A stretch of 64,000 bases of DNA, taken from NCBI GenBank assembly GCA_027625915.1, contig JANTQA010000008.1:1815001-1879000 (forward strand), given 5' to 3'. The notes under the pieces were generated by a model. That model saw nothing but the letters and a program-made list of their open reading frames with translations, searched no databases and was not told the DNA's origin. A program made the position numbers and the translations under genes. Shown piece by piece: positions 1 through 12,030 of this stretch (its first letter is position 1; every line of letters begins with the position of its first letter). This stretch comes from Anaeramoeba flamelloides (Eukaryota; Metamonada; Anaeramoebidae).

Positions 1-620
1 TTTTTCGATCTTTAAGGATTCAATATTTGATTTTTTTTTCTTTGTATTTTTATAATAAGAATCAAGTTTCAAGGTTTTTTTTTGTTAATAAAAAATCAGA
101 AATTTCTAAAAATTGGTATTTCATAAAAATAAAAACTTTTTGAAAATTTTTTCTTTTTCTGATTTTAATACAAAAATTCAATCAAAAAGAATGAAATCTT
201 TTTAACTGGAAATTAATTGGGAAAAAATTAAATCTTTGAAAATGATAACTCATATCTCAAAAGTTGATAAATGAGCTTGAATATCGGGTTTAATTGTATA
301 CTTGTCGAAATAATTACTCTATTACATTTGGGGAAAAAATAAATTAAAAAAAACCAATAATAGTTACTTGCCTGTTTAGAAAAAAAATCAAGAAACAAAG
401 TAACTTTTCTAGGAAAAAAATTGTCAAATCCCTTTTAAATTGTAATCAAAAAGGAAAATGAAAATATTTCAAATGATTTTTAAATATTTTTTTTTTCACT
501 GCACAATAAAGATATCTGAAATTAAAAATCCCCAAACTGGAGTCATAAATTTTTTTTATAATATTACAGTCAATTTCACATCAATAGGAAATCCTAGAAC
601 AAAAAAAGACAAAAATTATT
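1..620. other. AT-rich intergenic DNA, no gene seen
   Basis: Only short, low-complexity open frames rich in F, K, N and I occur here, as expected by chance at this base composition. I see no splice-bounded exon, no motif and no RNA-like block. The right edge runs into a degenerate repeat copy. Confidence 0.5.
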
Positions 621-1110
621 TATACTGCAATTGCTCGAAAAATGTGTAAATACTTTATAAAAAGAGTGTTGCAAAATAAAACCTGCACTTCTTTTTCTCG
701 GAAGACTATACATTAAATAATCAACAAAACAAGTAATAAACTATAAGTTTATATAATATTTTTTTTTCTGAAAGTTTCACCTTTATAAGAGAAGTAATAA
801 AAATGAAGGGATCAAATGAATTTTTTTCTCAAAAAACAGTTAAGGTTAGATTAAAATATAATTAAACAAAAAAAACCGAAAAATATTATAAAAAAATAAT
901 AAAATTATTAACTAACTCAATTCATTATTATATTTTTTTAAAAAATATCAAGGGTTTTATCTTCAAAATTAATTTATTTGCAGATACACAATTGTGTACT
1001 TAAATATATTTAATATTAGAATATAAAGAAGAAAAATGTACATCTTTTATTTCAGATGTGGTCTTTATGCTGAACAAGGGTAGCTTTACACATTAGAAAT
1101 TTTTAGATTA
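621..1110 (+). repeat. Degenerate copy of the 38.9-kb inverted-repeat element
   Basis: This stretch aligns by eye, in the same order, with the interior of the element at 38900-39381. Shared blocks include a GAAGAC stretch near 700, an AATGAAGG.GATCAAAT block near 803-818, and TTTTATCTTCAAAATT near 955. Its ends are too worn to show the inverted repeats clear in the other copy, so limits are approximate. It is noncoding. I infer an old, decayed non-autonomous DNA transposon copy. Confidence 0.5.
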
Positions 1111-1413
1111 AATCTCAAAAATTGGAAATTGAATATGTTGAAGTTAATTTTTAATTTGATATTTATAAGTCTATTTTGATTTGAATAACCAATCTTCATT
1201 TTTTAGAATTGGTGTAAGTTTTTAAAAATGAAAAAAAAAATACATTCACAAAAAAATATTTAAATAAAAACTTTTACTACTATTTTACAATTAGGAAACA
1301 CTTTTTGTACCTGGAGAGTATTTAGAGATTGATTTATTTTATTTTCACTTCTACAAAAAAAAAATTTGTTCTGTTGAAATTATTCTCAAAAAAATACTTT
1401 GTTTGCTTTTTAA

Positions 1414-2448
1414 TACAGTATGTTAAATAACCCGTATTGAGTTAAATAATTGTCGTTTTTTAAAATTTAACTGTGGTTTTTTGAAAAAAGTGTTTTTAAC
1501 TGTTGTTTTCCAACTTTTTGCAGTTGTTTTCGTTTTTTATCTGTGGTCAACAATTAAAAGTTTTCAAATGTGTGCTTAGTTTTAAAAAGGAAGTATATCT
1601 TGACAATATTACTGTCATTCTCAAAGCTATAAAAGAAATTTTTATTCAAAGTTTTCTATAATATTATTTCTGCTATTTTGATTGAAAAATTGAAAGATCT
1701 TATTATAATATCTGAAAATTGATCTTATAAGAGATTTAATTTCCTCTCATTATTAAACTTTTTGAAAATGAATTGATTTATATATAATTTGGTCATTGGG
1801 TATGTTCTTGTAGAATTTTAGATCAGATAAAATATGGGTTGATTAACTTTTGATTCAATATGAAATATTCTTTCATTTTGGATTCTTATCTCCTCCAATA
1901 TAGGTAAAAAAAAACAAGTAAATAATTAAACCAAATACAAGATATTATTTGAAGACTATTGGCGAAAGGAAAAAAGAAAATGAATTGAAATTTTTCGTTC
2001 ATAGCTTTTTTAAAAAAACTTTGAAAAATTGATATCTTATTTTGTTAATATGCCGAGGCACAAACAAAAAAGTTTTTAAGGAACTTGTTTTATCCTTTTT
2101 ATTGATTTTTTTTTTGTATTTATTCAAACTGAAAGATTTTGGTTTTAATATTTCTGTGTGTTTTGTTTAAATTTGGTTGAATAGATCTCTTTTATCAGGA
2201 GATTGTTCTTGAAGGTTATAGAAAAACACTATGATCATATGATCTATTGTACATATTGTTTGATTTGAGAGTATAGTTAAACTGAACTTTATTTTTTTTT
2301 TGAACACAAAATAAAAACAGAAAAACACAGTTAAAGAAAAAAAAAAACGTTTAAAAAAAAAAAAAACCACAGTTATTTCAAAAAACAACACAAATAATTT
2401 TCAAAAACACATATTAAAACGCCAACAGGGGTTATTGAACATACTGTA
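1414..2448. mobile_element. Non-autonomous DNA transposon with long inverted termini (~1.03 kb)
   Basis: The left end after a TA reads CAGTATGTTAAATAACCC, and the right end read on the other strand gives CAGTATGTTCAATAACCC, also followed by TA. The similarity continues inward for about 100 bases on both sides as T-rich DNA with repeated AACTGTGGTTTTTT-like units. TA flanks suggest Tc1/mariner-type target duplication. No transposase frame lies inside, so this would be a passive (MITE-like) element. No second copy was found here. Confidence 0.6.
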
Positions 2449-4733
2449 ATAACAATATATATAAATTATCAAATAGATCTTGGTATGAAAATTTGCATAA
2501 ATAATAGTTTAAAGGGATTTTCAAGCCAAGTTAAAATTTTAAAACAATTAAAATTGTAAAAAAAAAAACTCCAAATAATATTAAGTCATGAAACTAAAAT
2601 TCAAAATTTTCCACACAGCTAAAACGTTCCAAGCAATCACAATAATTCAATTTCATTGAAATTGGAAAAAATTTTGATTTTTGAAAAATAATGAAAATCA
2701 TTTTTTCATCTTTTAGTTTTTTTTCCATTTCATTGTTTGAATTACGTAATTTGTTTCGTTGGATCAATTTTTTTTTCAATCATTGATATTAGGTTAAAGT
2801 TGAGTTGTTTCAAATAGAAGAACTCCAATAAAATTAGTTAGTAGTATCTAACCTTTGATCGATCAATATTCCTAATAGAATTTAAACAAATTTACAAATG
2901 TATTTTTTTGTTTTGCTCTCTCCAAAATATTTAACAAACCCTTGATTTATTTGTATTTATAATTATTTATTTTTTGTTTTATGAGTATTGTAATTTATTC
3001 ACATGTGTTAACATTTCAAATAGTTAATAGTTCTAATTTGGTATTTCTTGGGGAATCGATTATATAAGATTTTTTTTTAACAAATCCAATTTTGGGGTGT
3101 AAAAAATTTTGAATTGGGGAATACATAAAAAATTCACCTAATGAGAAAATAGCTTGAATTCATATTATTAAATAAAAAAAAAATTATTTTTTTCTGTCTG
3201 GGTTTGTTTTTTATTGGAGAGAAGAGTAATAATAGAAAAAGATCACATAGTCAAACACCTTTTCAGTCAAATGGGCCCAATTTTATTGAAGAAAGATAAA
3301 ATATTCTATGGTGTGCTTTGTTATTTTTCTCGTAATGAATTATCAAGTTTTCGATCAAAATCATTTTTTCGAATTTAGTAAATTTTTGTTTTTTTTTTTT
3401 TTTTTCTCTTTTATTTTTGTAAGTCAGTTTATTTCTGAAAAAAAAAAAATGTTTTGAAAATTCCAAATTAACATTTAAGAAAATTGAGGCTTTGTATATT
3501 CTTATAAAATGACATAGATTTATAGATTACAAAATCTCATTGTTAACAATTTGTAATTTTCCCAAGAAATTGAGATATTTTGAATGAACTGTTCGAATGA
3601 AAGTGGCCAAAAAATCTTTTTAAAATTTGATTTTTTTTTGAAATTTATTGTTTTGCTCATGGATTTTCTTTTTTTAGACCTAATCTAAAGTTTATTATTT
3701 GTCAGATTTCTAAATAATTATAATTTGGTTGATTCTTGAAAATAAAGTAAATTTTTAATTTTTGGTAGGGAAATTTTGAGTTAAATAAATTGTACTTATT
3801 AGTCCTGATATCCTGAAGTATGGAAATATGTATAACTTAACCATAAATAATAATATAAAAAAGGCAAAACTTATCAAAATAAAGGATACAGATTCGATAT
3901 CAAAAAGAAAAAAAGCGTTAGCGACTAAAAAACTATATCTTAACTATCATTCACGATCACTTAAAAAAATAAACGATATAACTTTCAATAAAAGGATTGT
4001 GATAGCGAATTTCGGTTTTCTTGGTAAATCTGTTATTGTATTTTTTTTCATTATTTTATTACCGAATACCTATTAAATTCTGATATTTTTTTAAAACATT
4101 TTTTATTTGGGACACTAAAGAGATGAAAACCTATTTCTATTGATTACAAATTTCAAGTTTGATTTTGGAAGTGCTGTATCAACAATTTTTTTATTTAGGA
4201 AAATTCAGAATAATCTGATGTATTCAAATTTATTTTATTAAATTTTTAGTTCAATTTCCATTTTTGAAATCAATTATCTCAACGAATAAAACAACTCAAG
4301 AGAAAGGATCTTTAGAAAGACAAGTCAATTTTATTAAGTTTCTTCAGATATAAAGTTATATAGTGTATTAATCAAAGATTGTGTAAAATAATTTGTATAA
4401 AAGGGAAAATGAATTAAAAATTTTCAGATATTTCTTGGAATTTATCAGTATTTCTTCTCCCTTATTTATAAAATTCATTCTGCCAAGTAAAGAGGAATTC
4501 AATTGAAGTTTTGGGTGGAAGATCTCGAGATCTATGATTTGAATTATCGATAAAATCAATTGGAAAAAATAATAATTGAATTTTAATGATTTGACACTTT
4601 TTCAAAAAATGACAATTAAGTTTCTTTCCGGCATTGTGAATTTGAAACAAAACAAATTATTACAAGTTGAAAATTCAAAATAATCATAAAAAAGATTAAC
4701 GTTTAAGAGGTTTAATACTTTTTATTTATTGAA
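2449..4733. other. Gene-free AT-rich stretch
   Basis: Open frames at 2594-2779 (minus), 3263-3466 (minus) and 3828-4076 (plus) are short, lysine/phenylalanine-rich and lack recognisable motifs. The 3828-4076 stretch has more CG dinucleotides than its surroundings but no other sign of a gene. I see no exon, RNA gene or clear repeat. Confidence 0.4.
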
Positions 4734-5246
4734 CTAATAAAAATCAAGATTTATTTCCTCCTCCTTTTGGGAAATATTTAATTTGTTTTTTAGTTTTTCT
4801 GTTTGAATTTTTTGCCTTTCTATTTTGGCATTCAAAATATTTACAGTATTTTCACCTTTTTGTTTTAGTGAATAAATTTTGTTTTGAATCAACCCGATTT
4901 CTTTTTTTCTTTGATTTGTTTTTTCTTGTCTTTTTGCTAATTGTTGTGAAAATAATTTGTATTGTTCTTCTTGTTTTGAAATTTCTTGTTGCAAAAAGTT
5001 TTCTTTTAGTTTGTCTTTTAATTGTTTGTTTGAGAGTTTGTTGCTTAGTCTTTGATTTTCATCAAACAAACCACTCACTTGATCGCGTATCTTGGTCAAT
5101 TCAAGTGTATTTTTTGTTATTTGAAATTCAAATTCTTGGACATTCGATCGAATCATAGTAGGAAGATCATTTGTGGAAAGATCAAAATCAAGTTCGTTTG
5201 TATAATCGTTTTGTTCCATATTTTTGTTTGTATTGTTGAATGTCAC
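4734..5246 (-). CDS. Small coiled-coil protein
   Basis: A 170-residue intronless frame from an ATG at 5246. Its composition (E, K, Q, N, L) is unlike the F/I/K-rich chance frames nearby. An acidic, polar first 30 residues (TNELDFDLSTNDLP) precede a nearly continuous heptad-like coiled coil from about residue 35 to 160, ending INLDFY. A second in-frame ATG lies at residue 10, so the true start could be 27 bases later. No membrane segment, signal peptide or catalytic motif is visible. The size would suit a small adaptor, kinetochore or trafficking subunit, but no family signature is recognisable and I assign no function. The coding nature is inferred from composition and length. Confidence 0.6.
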   Translation of the reverse strand: MTFNNTNKNMEQNDYTNELDFDLSTNDLPTMIRSNVQEFEFQITKNTLELTKIRDQVSGLFDENQRLSNKLSNKQLKDKLKENFLQQEISKQEEQYKLFSQQLAKRQEKTNQRKKEIGLIQNKIYSLKQKGENTVNILNAKIERQKIQTEKLKNKLNISQKEEEINLDFY

Positions 5247-5599
5247 TAATACCGTTGCTTATGAGATTTTTTCTTTTCTTTTTTCGGATTTGGAAAAAAA
5301 GTAAAAAAAAGTTAGAATTTTACAAAAAAATGATTAACAGCTAATTTTGGTACATCCAACAATCTCATGATTATCAAAAGACTTTATAACCACTTAAAAG
5401 AATGGTAAATCGTTTGAAATGTTAATAAGACCTAAGGGAGAAATAACCATAAGTCAAAATTTTCACTTTGTTAATATTTTCAAAGTAGATTCAAAACAAA
5501 ATTTTATACTTTTTGGCTGTGTCTTATTGTTTATTAGTATTCATGGTACTTATAAAAAATTTATTTTTACTTTTTTTGAAAAGTAAAATGAAAAGCCAC

Positions 5600-7803
5600 A
5601 ATAGAATGTTAAGTTAATTTGTTTAATCTACTTTGTGGAATGTTAAATGGTTGGTCTTTTATTACTACTTGAAAATATTATTGTGGGATATTATTTTATG
5701 TTTAAGATCATAGTAATACATACATTTCATGGGGGATATTTGGATACTAAAAATCATTCAAAACCGCAACTAAATAAACATTATATTTTTTTGATCCAAT
5801 TGGAAAATAAGTAAAAAAGTGAAAACATTGAATTCTGAGGTTAAGACACTTCAGGGAGTAGTCACACCATAACAACTACAGAAATTGGAATATGTGATAG
5901 TTTATTCAAAATTATATTGGTTCTCTTCAGATCTAGATTCCGAAAAAAAATCAAATGTAAAAAATAAAAAAAACTTTAATTTGACAAATATCTATAATTA
6001 AAATTTAAGAGAAAATATTATAAAAAATTAAATTTAAAGAAATTTATTCAATTTTTTTATGGATATTATTTTTTTGAGATATAATTAGATAATATTTCAC
6101 TTTAAGTTTTCAGATTTTATGTATATACTTTTTTTTAATTTATTTGAATACAATATCAAGTGTTAGCCAAATCTAACTATTCCAGATATCTCAAAAAAAA
6201 TGCAATCAAAATAATAATATAATTTTATTCAAAATTCTATTTTGTAAAACTGAATTTCAGGTTTCATTGATATGTCTTATATAAATTTTTATCAAATAGT
6301 TTTATATCTTTTAAAGTATAATTTCATTTTATTTTATAATATAATTTTAATATTTATAAATTATTTTTTTGTTAATTTATTATTATTATTATTTTTTTTT
6401 TTTACCTTTTTTCACATTTTTTTAGTAGCTTAATAATTATTCATAAAATAATAAAGCACTTTTGGTTTGTATTTTGCAAAATCCCTTACAGATTTTCTAA
6501 ATAATTTTTATGAATTCACATAAATAAAAATAACTCATTTTTTATAACTTTGAAACTATTTTTTTTTTTATTTAAAAATGTTTTTAAAATAGTTACCCAA
6601 CTTTAACTCAACAATGTTACATAATACAGTCAGTTCCACTTTTAAGGCACAAAACAATCTCAAATTAAGGCACAAAATTTAGAACTTTTTTTTTACAATT
6701 TATTTTATTAGAATCTGAATTTTGTACCTAAATTTGAACTTTTTCTTGTGCCTTAAATTTAGTTGAAAGTTTGTGAATTAAAAATGGAATTGACGATATA
6801 GTAGAATAATAAAATCAAAAAATATCAATTTTTATTATTTTAACAATTGTTATAATTCAATATTTTGTGAATTCTGAAGAACTATTGTATTCATAATAAT
6901 TATTCTTTTATGTATATAAAATTAATTTATCATTTTTAATTCCAATACTTAATCAATATTCGAAAAAAAGGTGTAAATATTTGGGAATTGTGGGATTTTA
7001 TTAGATAAGATTTAACTTACAAACCAGAGTTGGAAATTAATTCCAAATAAATACTTTGTACTTTTCATATTATTTTAACATATTTTAGAATTAGAAAAAT
7101 AAAAACTATGGAGTAACCTAAAGCTCTTTAGAAAAAAACAAACAAATAGAAAAAGAACAAAAAAAAAAAAAGTAATTAAACATGTGATCTGATCAGAAAA
7201 TATAATTTTACTGTGAATTTTGATTCGGTGGATTGGACATTTACATCGACAATACATATTAATTTAGGAATTTTCCTTGAAGACTAACTTATTATCATCT
7301 TATATTTACTAACAATGTAAATACACAGGATTATATATATCTTTAAACAAATTCTATATTTTTAATTATCTTGAAGAAAAAAATCGCTATTAATAATCAT
7401 TTTATAACATAAATAGTTTACATTCAAAAATTTCAAAATACGTTCATACATAAAATCATTGAACTAAAGATTGTTTATAATTTCAATTTTTTTTTTTTGT
7501 TCACACAAACATTATTCCTGTTAAATTTTAGAGTAAGTTCAATTAGCATAAGAGTCACGTACCAGAATTCAACACTTTAACTGAATTAAGTCTTTTACAA
7601 TTCGTTCTGACAACTGTATTGTTTATTTGGTTCATAGTTGTTTGATTTTTACTCTTTAAATTTCCTTCTTAATATATACTTTTTTTATAATTTTTTTTCC
7701 AACATAAAATAGAATACAACAATATAATATTAAGATAAGAACAAAAGGCCAACCATTTAACATTTCCCAAATAAGATAAGCCAAATCAACTTAACATTCT
7801 ATT
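5600..7803. mobile_element. ~2.2-kb element with ~105-bp inverted termini
   Basis: The left end (5600-5705) begins AATAGAATGTTAAGTT and contains GGAATGTTAAATGGTTGG. The complement of the right end (7698-7803) begins AATAGAATGTTAAGTT and contains GGAAATGTTAAATGGTTGG, so the arms are clear inverted repeats. The interior has no long open frame; it is an empty or decayed non-autonomous transposon. It carries a nested copy of a different small element at 6625-6800, so that one arrived later. Confidence 0.6.
6625..6800. mobile_element. Palindromic MITE, family 1, copy a
   Basis: TA followed by CAGTCAGTTCCACTTTTAAG, an A/T-rich centre, then the mirrored end with CTTGTGCCTTAAATTTAGTT and ATGGAATTGACGATA. 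Nearly the whole element folds back on itself through the repeated word AAGGCACAAA and its complement. Three further copies lie at 7821, 13240 and 14877. It is noncoding and nested in the 5600-7803 element. Confidence 0.75.
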
Positions 7804-7820
7804 ATAATATTTAATTTCAT

Positions 7821-8016
7821 ACTCAGTTCCAAATATGAGGCACAAACTTTAACAAAATTTAAGGAACAAAAAAATCTCCAATTAAAGCACAAAATTCAAA
7901 TTCTAGCAAAATAATTTGTGTAAAAAAACAATTCCAAAAAATGTGCTTTAATTTGAGATTTTTTTATACTTTAAATTTCATTGAAATGTTGTGTCGTAAA
8001 AGTGGAACTGGCTGTA
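7821..8016. mobile_element. Palindromic MITE, family 1, copy b
   Basis: Starts CTCAGTTCC with GAGGCACAAACTTTAAC inside and ends AAAAGTGGAACTGGCTGTA, mirroring the start. It keeps the fold-back layout of the family, with more mismatches than the copy at 14877. It lies 17 bases outside the right arm of the 2.2-kb element. Confidence 0.7.
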
Positions 8017-10644
8017 CCTCTGAAAAAAAAAATAATAAATTGTTTAACACCAAGTACTTTGAATCCTAAAAAGCAACGAGACACAACAAAAGTAAAAAAA
8101 ATTGTTTTGTAATCTTCTTGGATTATGTTAAAAAAGCGAATATTTTGACTTTATAGTAACTCTCCCTTAACACAAATTGTATTTACTCTAAAATTAAAAA
8201 GGTTTACCATGAAGAAAAAAAAAAAAAAAAGTAGACGCAAAAAGACCTTTAGATCCATCATACTAGGTCGAAATTTTTCTGAAATATTCTAAATTTAAAC
8301 TTCTGTTTTAAAAAAGTATAGGTGGTCAAGATAATGGTTCAACTCGTTACAATTAAAAATAGAGAATAAATTGAATAGATGTATTATCCTGAATATTTTT
8401 ACTGATTAGAGTGCCGAATATGAAAAACTGTTGATAAATAATTATAATTATACAATTGATAATTATTGTTAATATAAAGGTTCTAACCAACCCATCCACC
8501 AAATCAACCTTAAAATAAAATTATATTATGATCATATTTATATTTAAATATATTGATTTATCAGTGGTTTTAATGATATCAATGCTGAATTTACTATAAA
8601 GTTGCAAAAATCACGATAATTTGTATCAAATCGCGATACTTTATATTAAATCGCGATATTCAATATTATCTCGATAATATATCTAATAGTGATATTCTTT
8701 GAAAACGCGATATTTAATAAAATCATGATAATTGCCAAAATATTGAGATTAAAAAGTAAACAGGAGATTATACTTGATGGATTTTAAGGACTAATTCAGC
8801 AATATTTTTATAATGAAATTTTTTTTGATCAAAAAATAGATTATGTGAATAAAAAGTTATTATTTAAAAAACTAACAGAAAAGATACTGGATTCAATCAA
8901 GGATCAGATCATAGAGTTTTGTTGTGTATTTTCATTTTATTTGGTTGACAAACCTATCGATCTTTTTAAGATCAACAACAATAAGAAATAAATAGAAATA
9001 AATATTTTTTCAGTTAATCGTGGTGTTTTAAATTGAGTTGAATAAAAGAGCTTCTAAAACAACCAACCCTTTATCTGTTCTTTAAAGAATGTGATCTTGG
9101 GTTAAAAAATTTTCAATATTCGATGAAATTCAAAGGTCTGTAATGACTTTTCAAAAGATTTCACAAAAAACATAACTACATTAACCAATTATTTATATTT
9201 TTTGTACATTTCTTTTCTTGTTCCTATTCTTCTTAATAGAGTATCTTTGTATTATAAAGAAAACTCAATAGGGCTTAATGGTTTTTTTCAATGGATCAGC
9301 AATAAGAAGCAAAATTACTCTGTATTATTTTGGGTTATTTAATTTATGCATGTAAAAACCCCATTTGTAAAAAAAAACATCTATTTTGTATTCAAGTATA
9401 TTGTTGGAATGAGTAATTATTAGTTTGATCATAGAATTTGTAAGAGGTTTTAGATTTTTGTAAAAAAAAAAAAAAAAAATTTTGAAAAAAACCTTAAAAA
9501 AAGTCTCATTCTATTTATTAAGACTTATGTTATTCAAATCATCCAAACACTTAAAAAGAATTTAAAACTCTTGAAAGAACTTCAATAAATTTTAAAAGGT
9601 GAAAAATATTTGAATATCACAATAATGTATAATATCGTGATTTGTATTTTTTTGGTTAATGTTGAATACTATTATTTTATTATTTTTCGGGATAAAGTTG
9701 GATTCATGGTGATTTTTTAATATTATGGTTTTTTAATTGTTAGTATCAGGATAATATATATTATCATCAAACCCTCTAATATTTAGGGGTGAAACCTTTT
9801 TAACTTTTAATATAGGACTTAACCAATAATTTATCGAGGATTTAGACTATTTAATTGATTTTTTAATTAATTAAATATTTCCTACCCATAATAGGATTAA
9901 GATAATACAACCACATTATATATTTTTCTCTAAGCTCTATCAAGAATTGAGATTTTTTATAAATATCTTTCAAAAGTATTTTATACTTTTTTTCATTTTC
10001 AAAATATTTTTTTTTTTTAGCTGAATGTTCAAATATTTTAACTATACTGAGAACTTTTTGAAAAGAATTTTTTTTTCTTATTAAGGTTCATTTCAAATTC
10101 TTTAATTATCCCAGATAACTTAGGAACGATGTGTTTAAAATATCAATATTTGGTTCCTGAATTAAAATATAATTATCTGTAAAATATTAGTTTATGTCTA
10201 TTTATAAACTTAATTATTTTAATTAATAAATTTGATATATGATCAAATAGAAATGTGATCGTAGTTTTCTGAGGGAAAAACCTCTCCTATTGCCTGAGTA
10301 GTTTTTTTCTGATGAGAATTTTAATAAATTTATTTATTAAAAAGTAATAAACATCAATTCAGATGTGTTTCATCACTCATAGAGCCAAAAAAATTAACAA
10401 AATCTTTTTTTTTTTTTAATTGTTTATGACCGTGATTGAATCGTGGCCTATTACACTTGTGTGGAAGAAGTTATTTAAGAAAATAGTGGCGGATTTGAAT
10501 ATAAATAAATTAACAATATCTTAACGACATCAGAAAATATCTTCTTTTTGTGTTATATTTTTAAATTTATTAAATTCATCCAAATCATTAATAACAGTAA
10601 TCCTAGTGTTAAAAACTAAAAAAAAAAAAAGGATTAATTAAGAT
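8017..10644. other. Gene-free AT-rich stretch
   Basis: Apart from the CGCGATA-type repeat cluster at 8606-8745, I see no open frame with coding composition, no RNA gene and no clear transposon ends across these 2.6 kb. Long A and T runs (for example near 9460) dominate. Confidence 0.4.
8606..8745. repeat. Cluster of CGCGATA-like motifs
   Basis: Six or more variants of (T/A)CGCGATA, CACGATAAT or TCGATAAT recur about every 20-25 bases (ATCACGATAAT, ATCGCGATACT, ATCGCGATATT, CTCGATAAT, ACGCGATATT, ATGATAAT). CG dinucleotides are rare in the surroundings, so the regular spacing stands out. It could be a decayed tandem repeat or a cluster of protein-binding sites. Confidence 0.5.
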
Positions 10645-10658
10645 GTTGCCATGGTAAC
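10645..10658. promoter_or_regulatory. X-box-like palindrome upstream of ARPC4
   Basis: GTTGCCATGGTAAC matches the known RFX-factor X-box pattern (GTNRCC, 0-3 bases, RGYAAC) and sits in an almost perfect 18-base palindrome, ATGTTGCCATGGTAACAT. It lies 532 bases before the proposed ARPC4 start codon in otherwise very AT-rich DNA. Whether this organism has an RFX protein, and which gene this would serve, is unknown. Confidence 0.35.
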
Positions 10659-11189
10659 ATATTAATAATTAAATTTTGGCACACATCAATCCACAACTTT
10701 AATTTGATCTCAAATTATCTCCAAAAGGGATCTCTTTTAATTCTTAACTTCTTTCAATATTATTTTATTTCACAAGTAAAATTTAAGACAAAATCTTTTT
10801 TTTCAACATAAAACCTAATAAAAATAAAATCTTGAAAAGTTAATCAATGAAAAAGAAAAATTCAAATATAAAGAATTAAAAAAGAACTTACATCACTAAA
10901 AATAGTATCTACTATATGTATTTCGAATTAAAATGCCCATTTTCATAAAAAGTTTTTTATTCAAAGCCAATTTAATTTTGAAAAATTCATAAATAGAATG
11001 AGATATCTATCAAGCAATTTCTTCAGATCAAAGGTAGTTTTTTGAATAATTAAAAGAACTGTAGCTGGAAATTTTTACTCTAGAACTAATAACCACTTTA
11101 AAATTCAATAATCACTGAAACCTTAAATAAAATCATAAAAGCTTAAATCATTTTCTCTTCTTCTGTATTTAAACTAAATAATATTTATT

Positions 11190-12030
11190 ATGGTAATTTA
11201 ATCATACTCTCTTTTCTTTTTTTTTATTACCAAGCCTGTTTTTGTTTATTTGTTCTCTTTAAACTTAAAAAATCTTTTTTTTTTTCTCTTTGTTTTTTTT
11301 CTCTTCAATAATTTTTAAATAAAAAAAAAAAAATAAAATAAAAAAAAATAAAAACTTTCAACCTAAAAGGCACAAACACTTAAACCTTACTTAGACTGTA
11401 TTAGAAAAACACTTGAATCTGCAATCTGTCTTCAGAATTTTGCATCACAAGTTGTTGAACGTCATAACAAACCAGAAGTCGAAGCACAAACAAGTAAAGA
11501 ACTCCTCGGAAACAAAGTTGTAATTTCACGTACCGAAAATGAAAGGGTGTGTATTGAATCATCGATCAACTCTACAAGAATTAGCATCTCATTAAAAAAC
11601 TCTGACGATCTTGAAACCATTTTAACAAAGAAATTTATGAGATTTATGACCATTAGGGCTGAAAAGTTTTTTATTCTACGTAGAAAAGCTGTTGAAGTAT
11701 GCTCGAATTTTCTTTTCCTTTTTTTTTCTTTTTTTTTCTTCTTTATAAAATTATTTTTTAAAACCTTTTTACTTTTTCTTTTTGTTTTTTTTTTTCTTTT
11801 TTCTTTTTTTAAAATAAAAAATTAAAATTGTAAACCTTTTCTTTCAAAAGGGGTATGATATCAGTTTATTAATCACCAACACACACACAGAAGAAATGTA
11901 CAAACATAAATTAATTGATTTTGTGATTGAATTTATGAAAAGTATCGATTCTGAAATCAACAAAATGAAATTACATGTAAATCAAAGAGCTAGAGTTGTT
12001 GCTGTTCAATTTTTAGAACAATTTAAATAA
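11190..12030 (+). CDS. ARPC4: Arp2/3 complex subunit 4 (ARPC4/p20)
   Basis: Core subunit of the actin-nucleating Arp2/3 complex. ARPC4 pairs with ARPC2 to form the scaffold that holds the branch on the mother filament. Three exons join in frame: 11190-11192 (ATG only, followed by GTAATT), 11370-11696 and 11851-12030 (TAA). Introns are about 177 and 154 bases with GT..AG ends. The product is 169 residues, against 168 in human. Near-identity to known ARPC4 is plain: [60 protein letters not shown], then [20 protein letters not shown]. The start is chosen because ATG directly abuts a donor site and the next exon begins AQTLKPYL, matching the family N-terminus. The second intron falls between VE and GYD. 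The family call is very strong; the first exon is inference. Confidence 0.95.
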
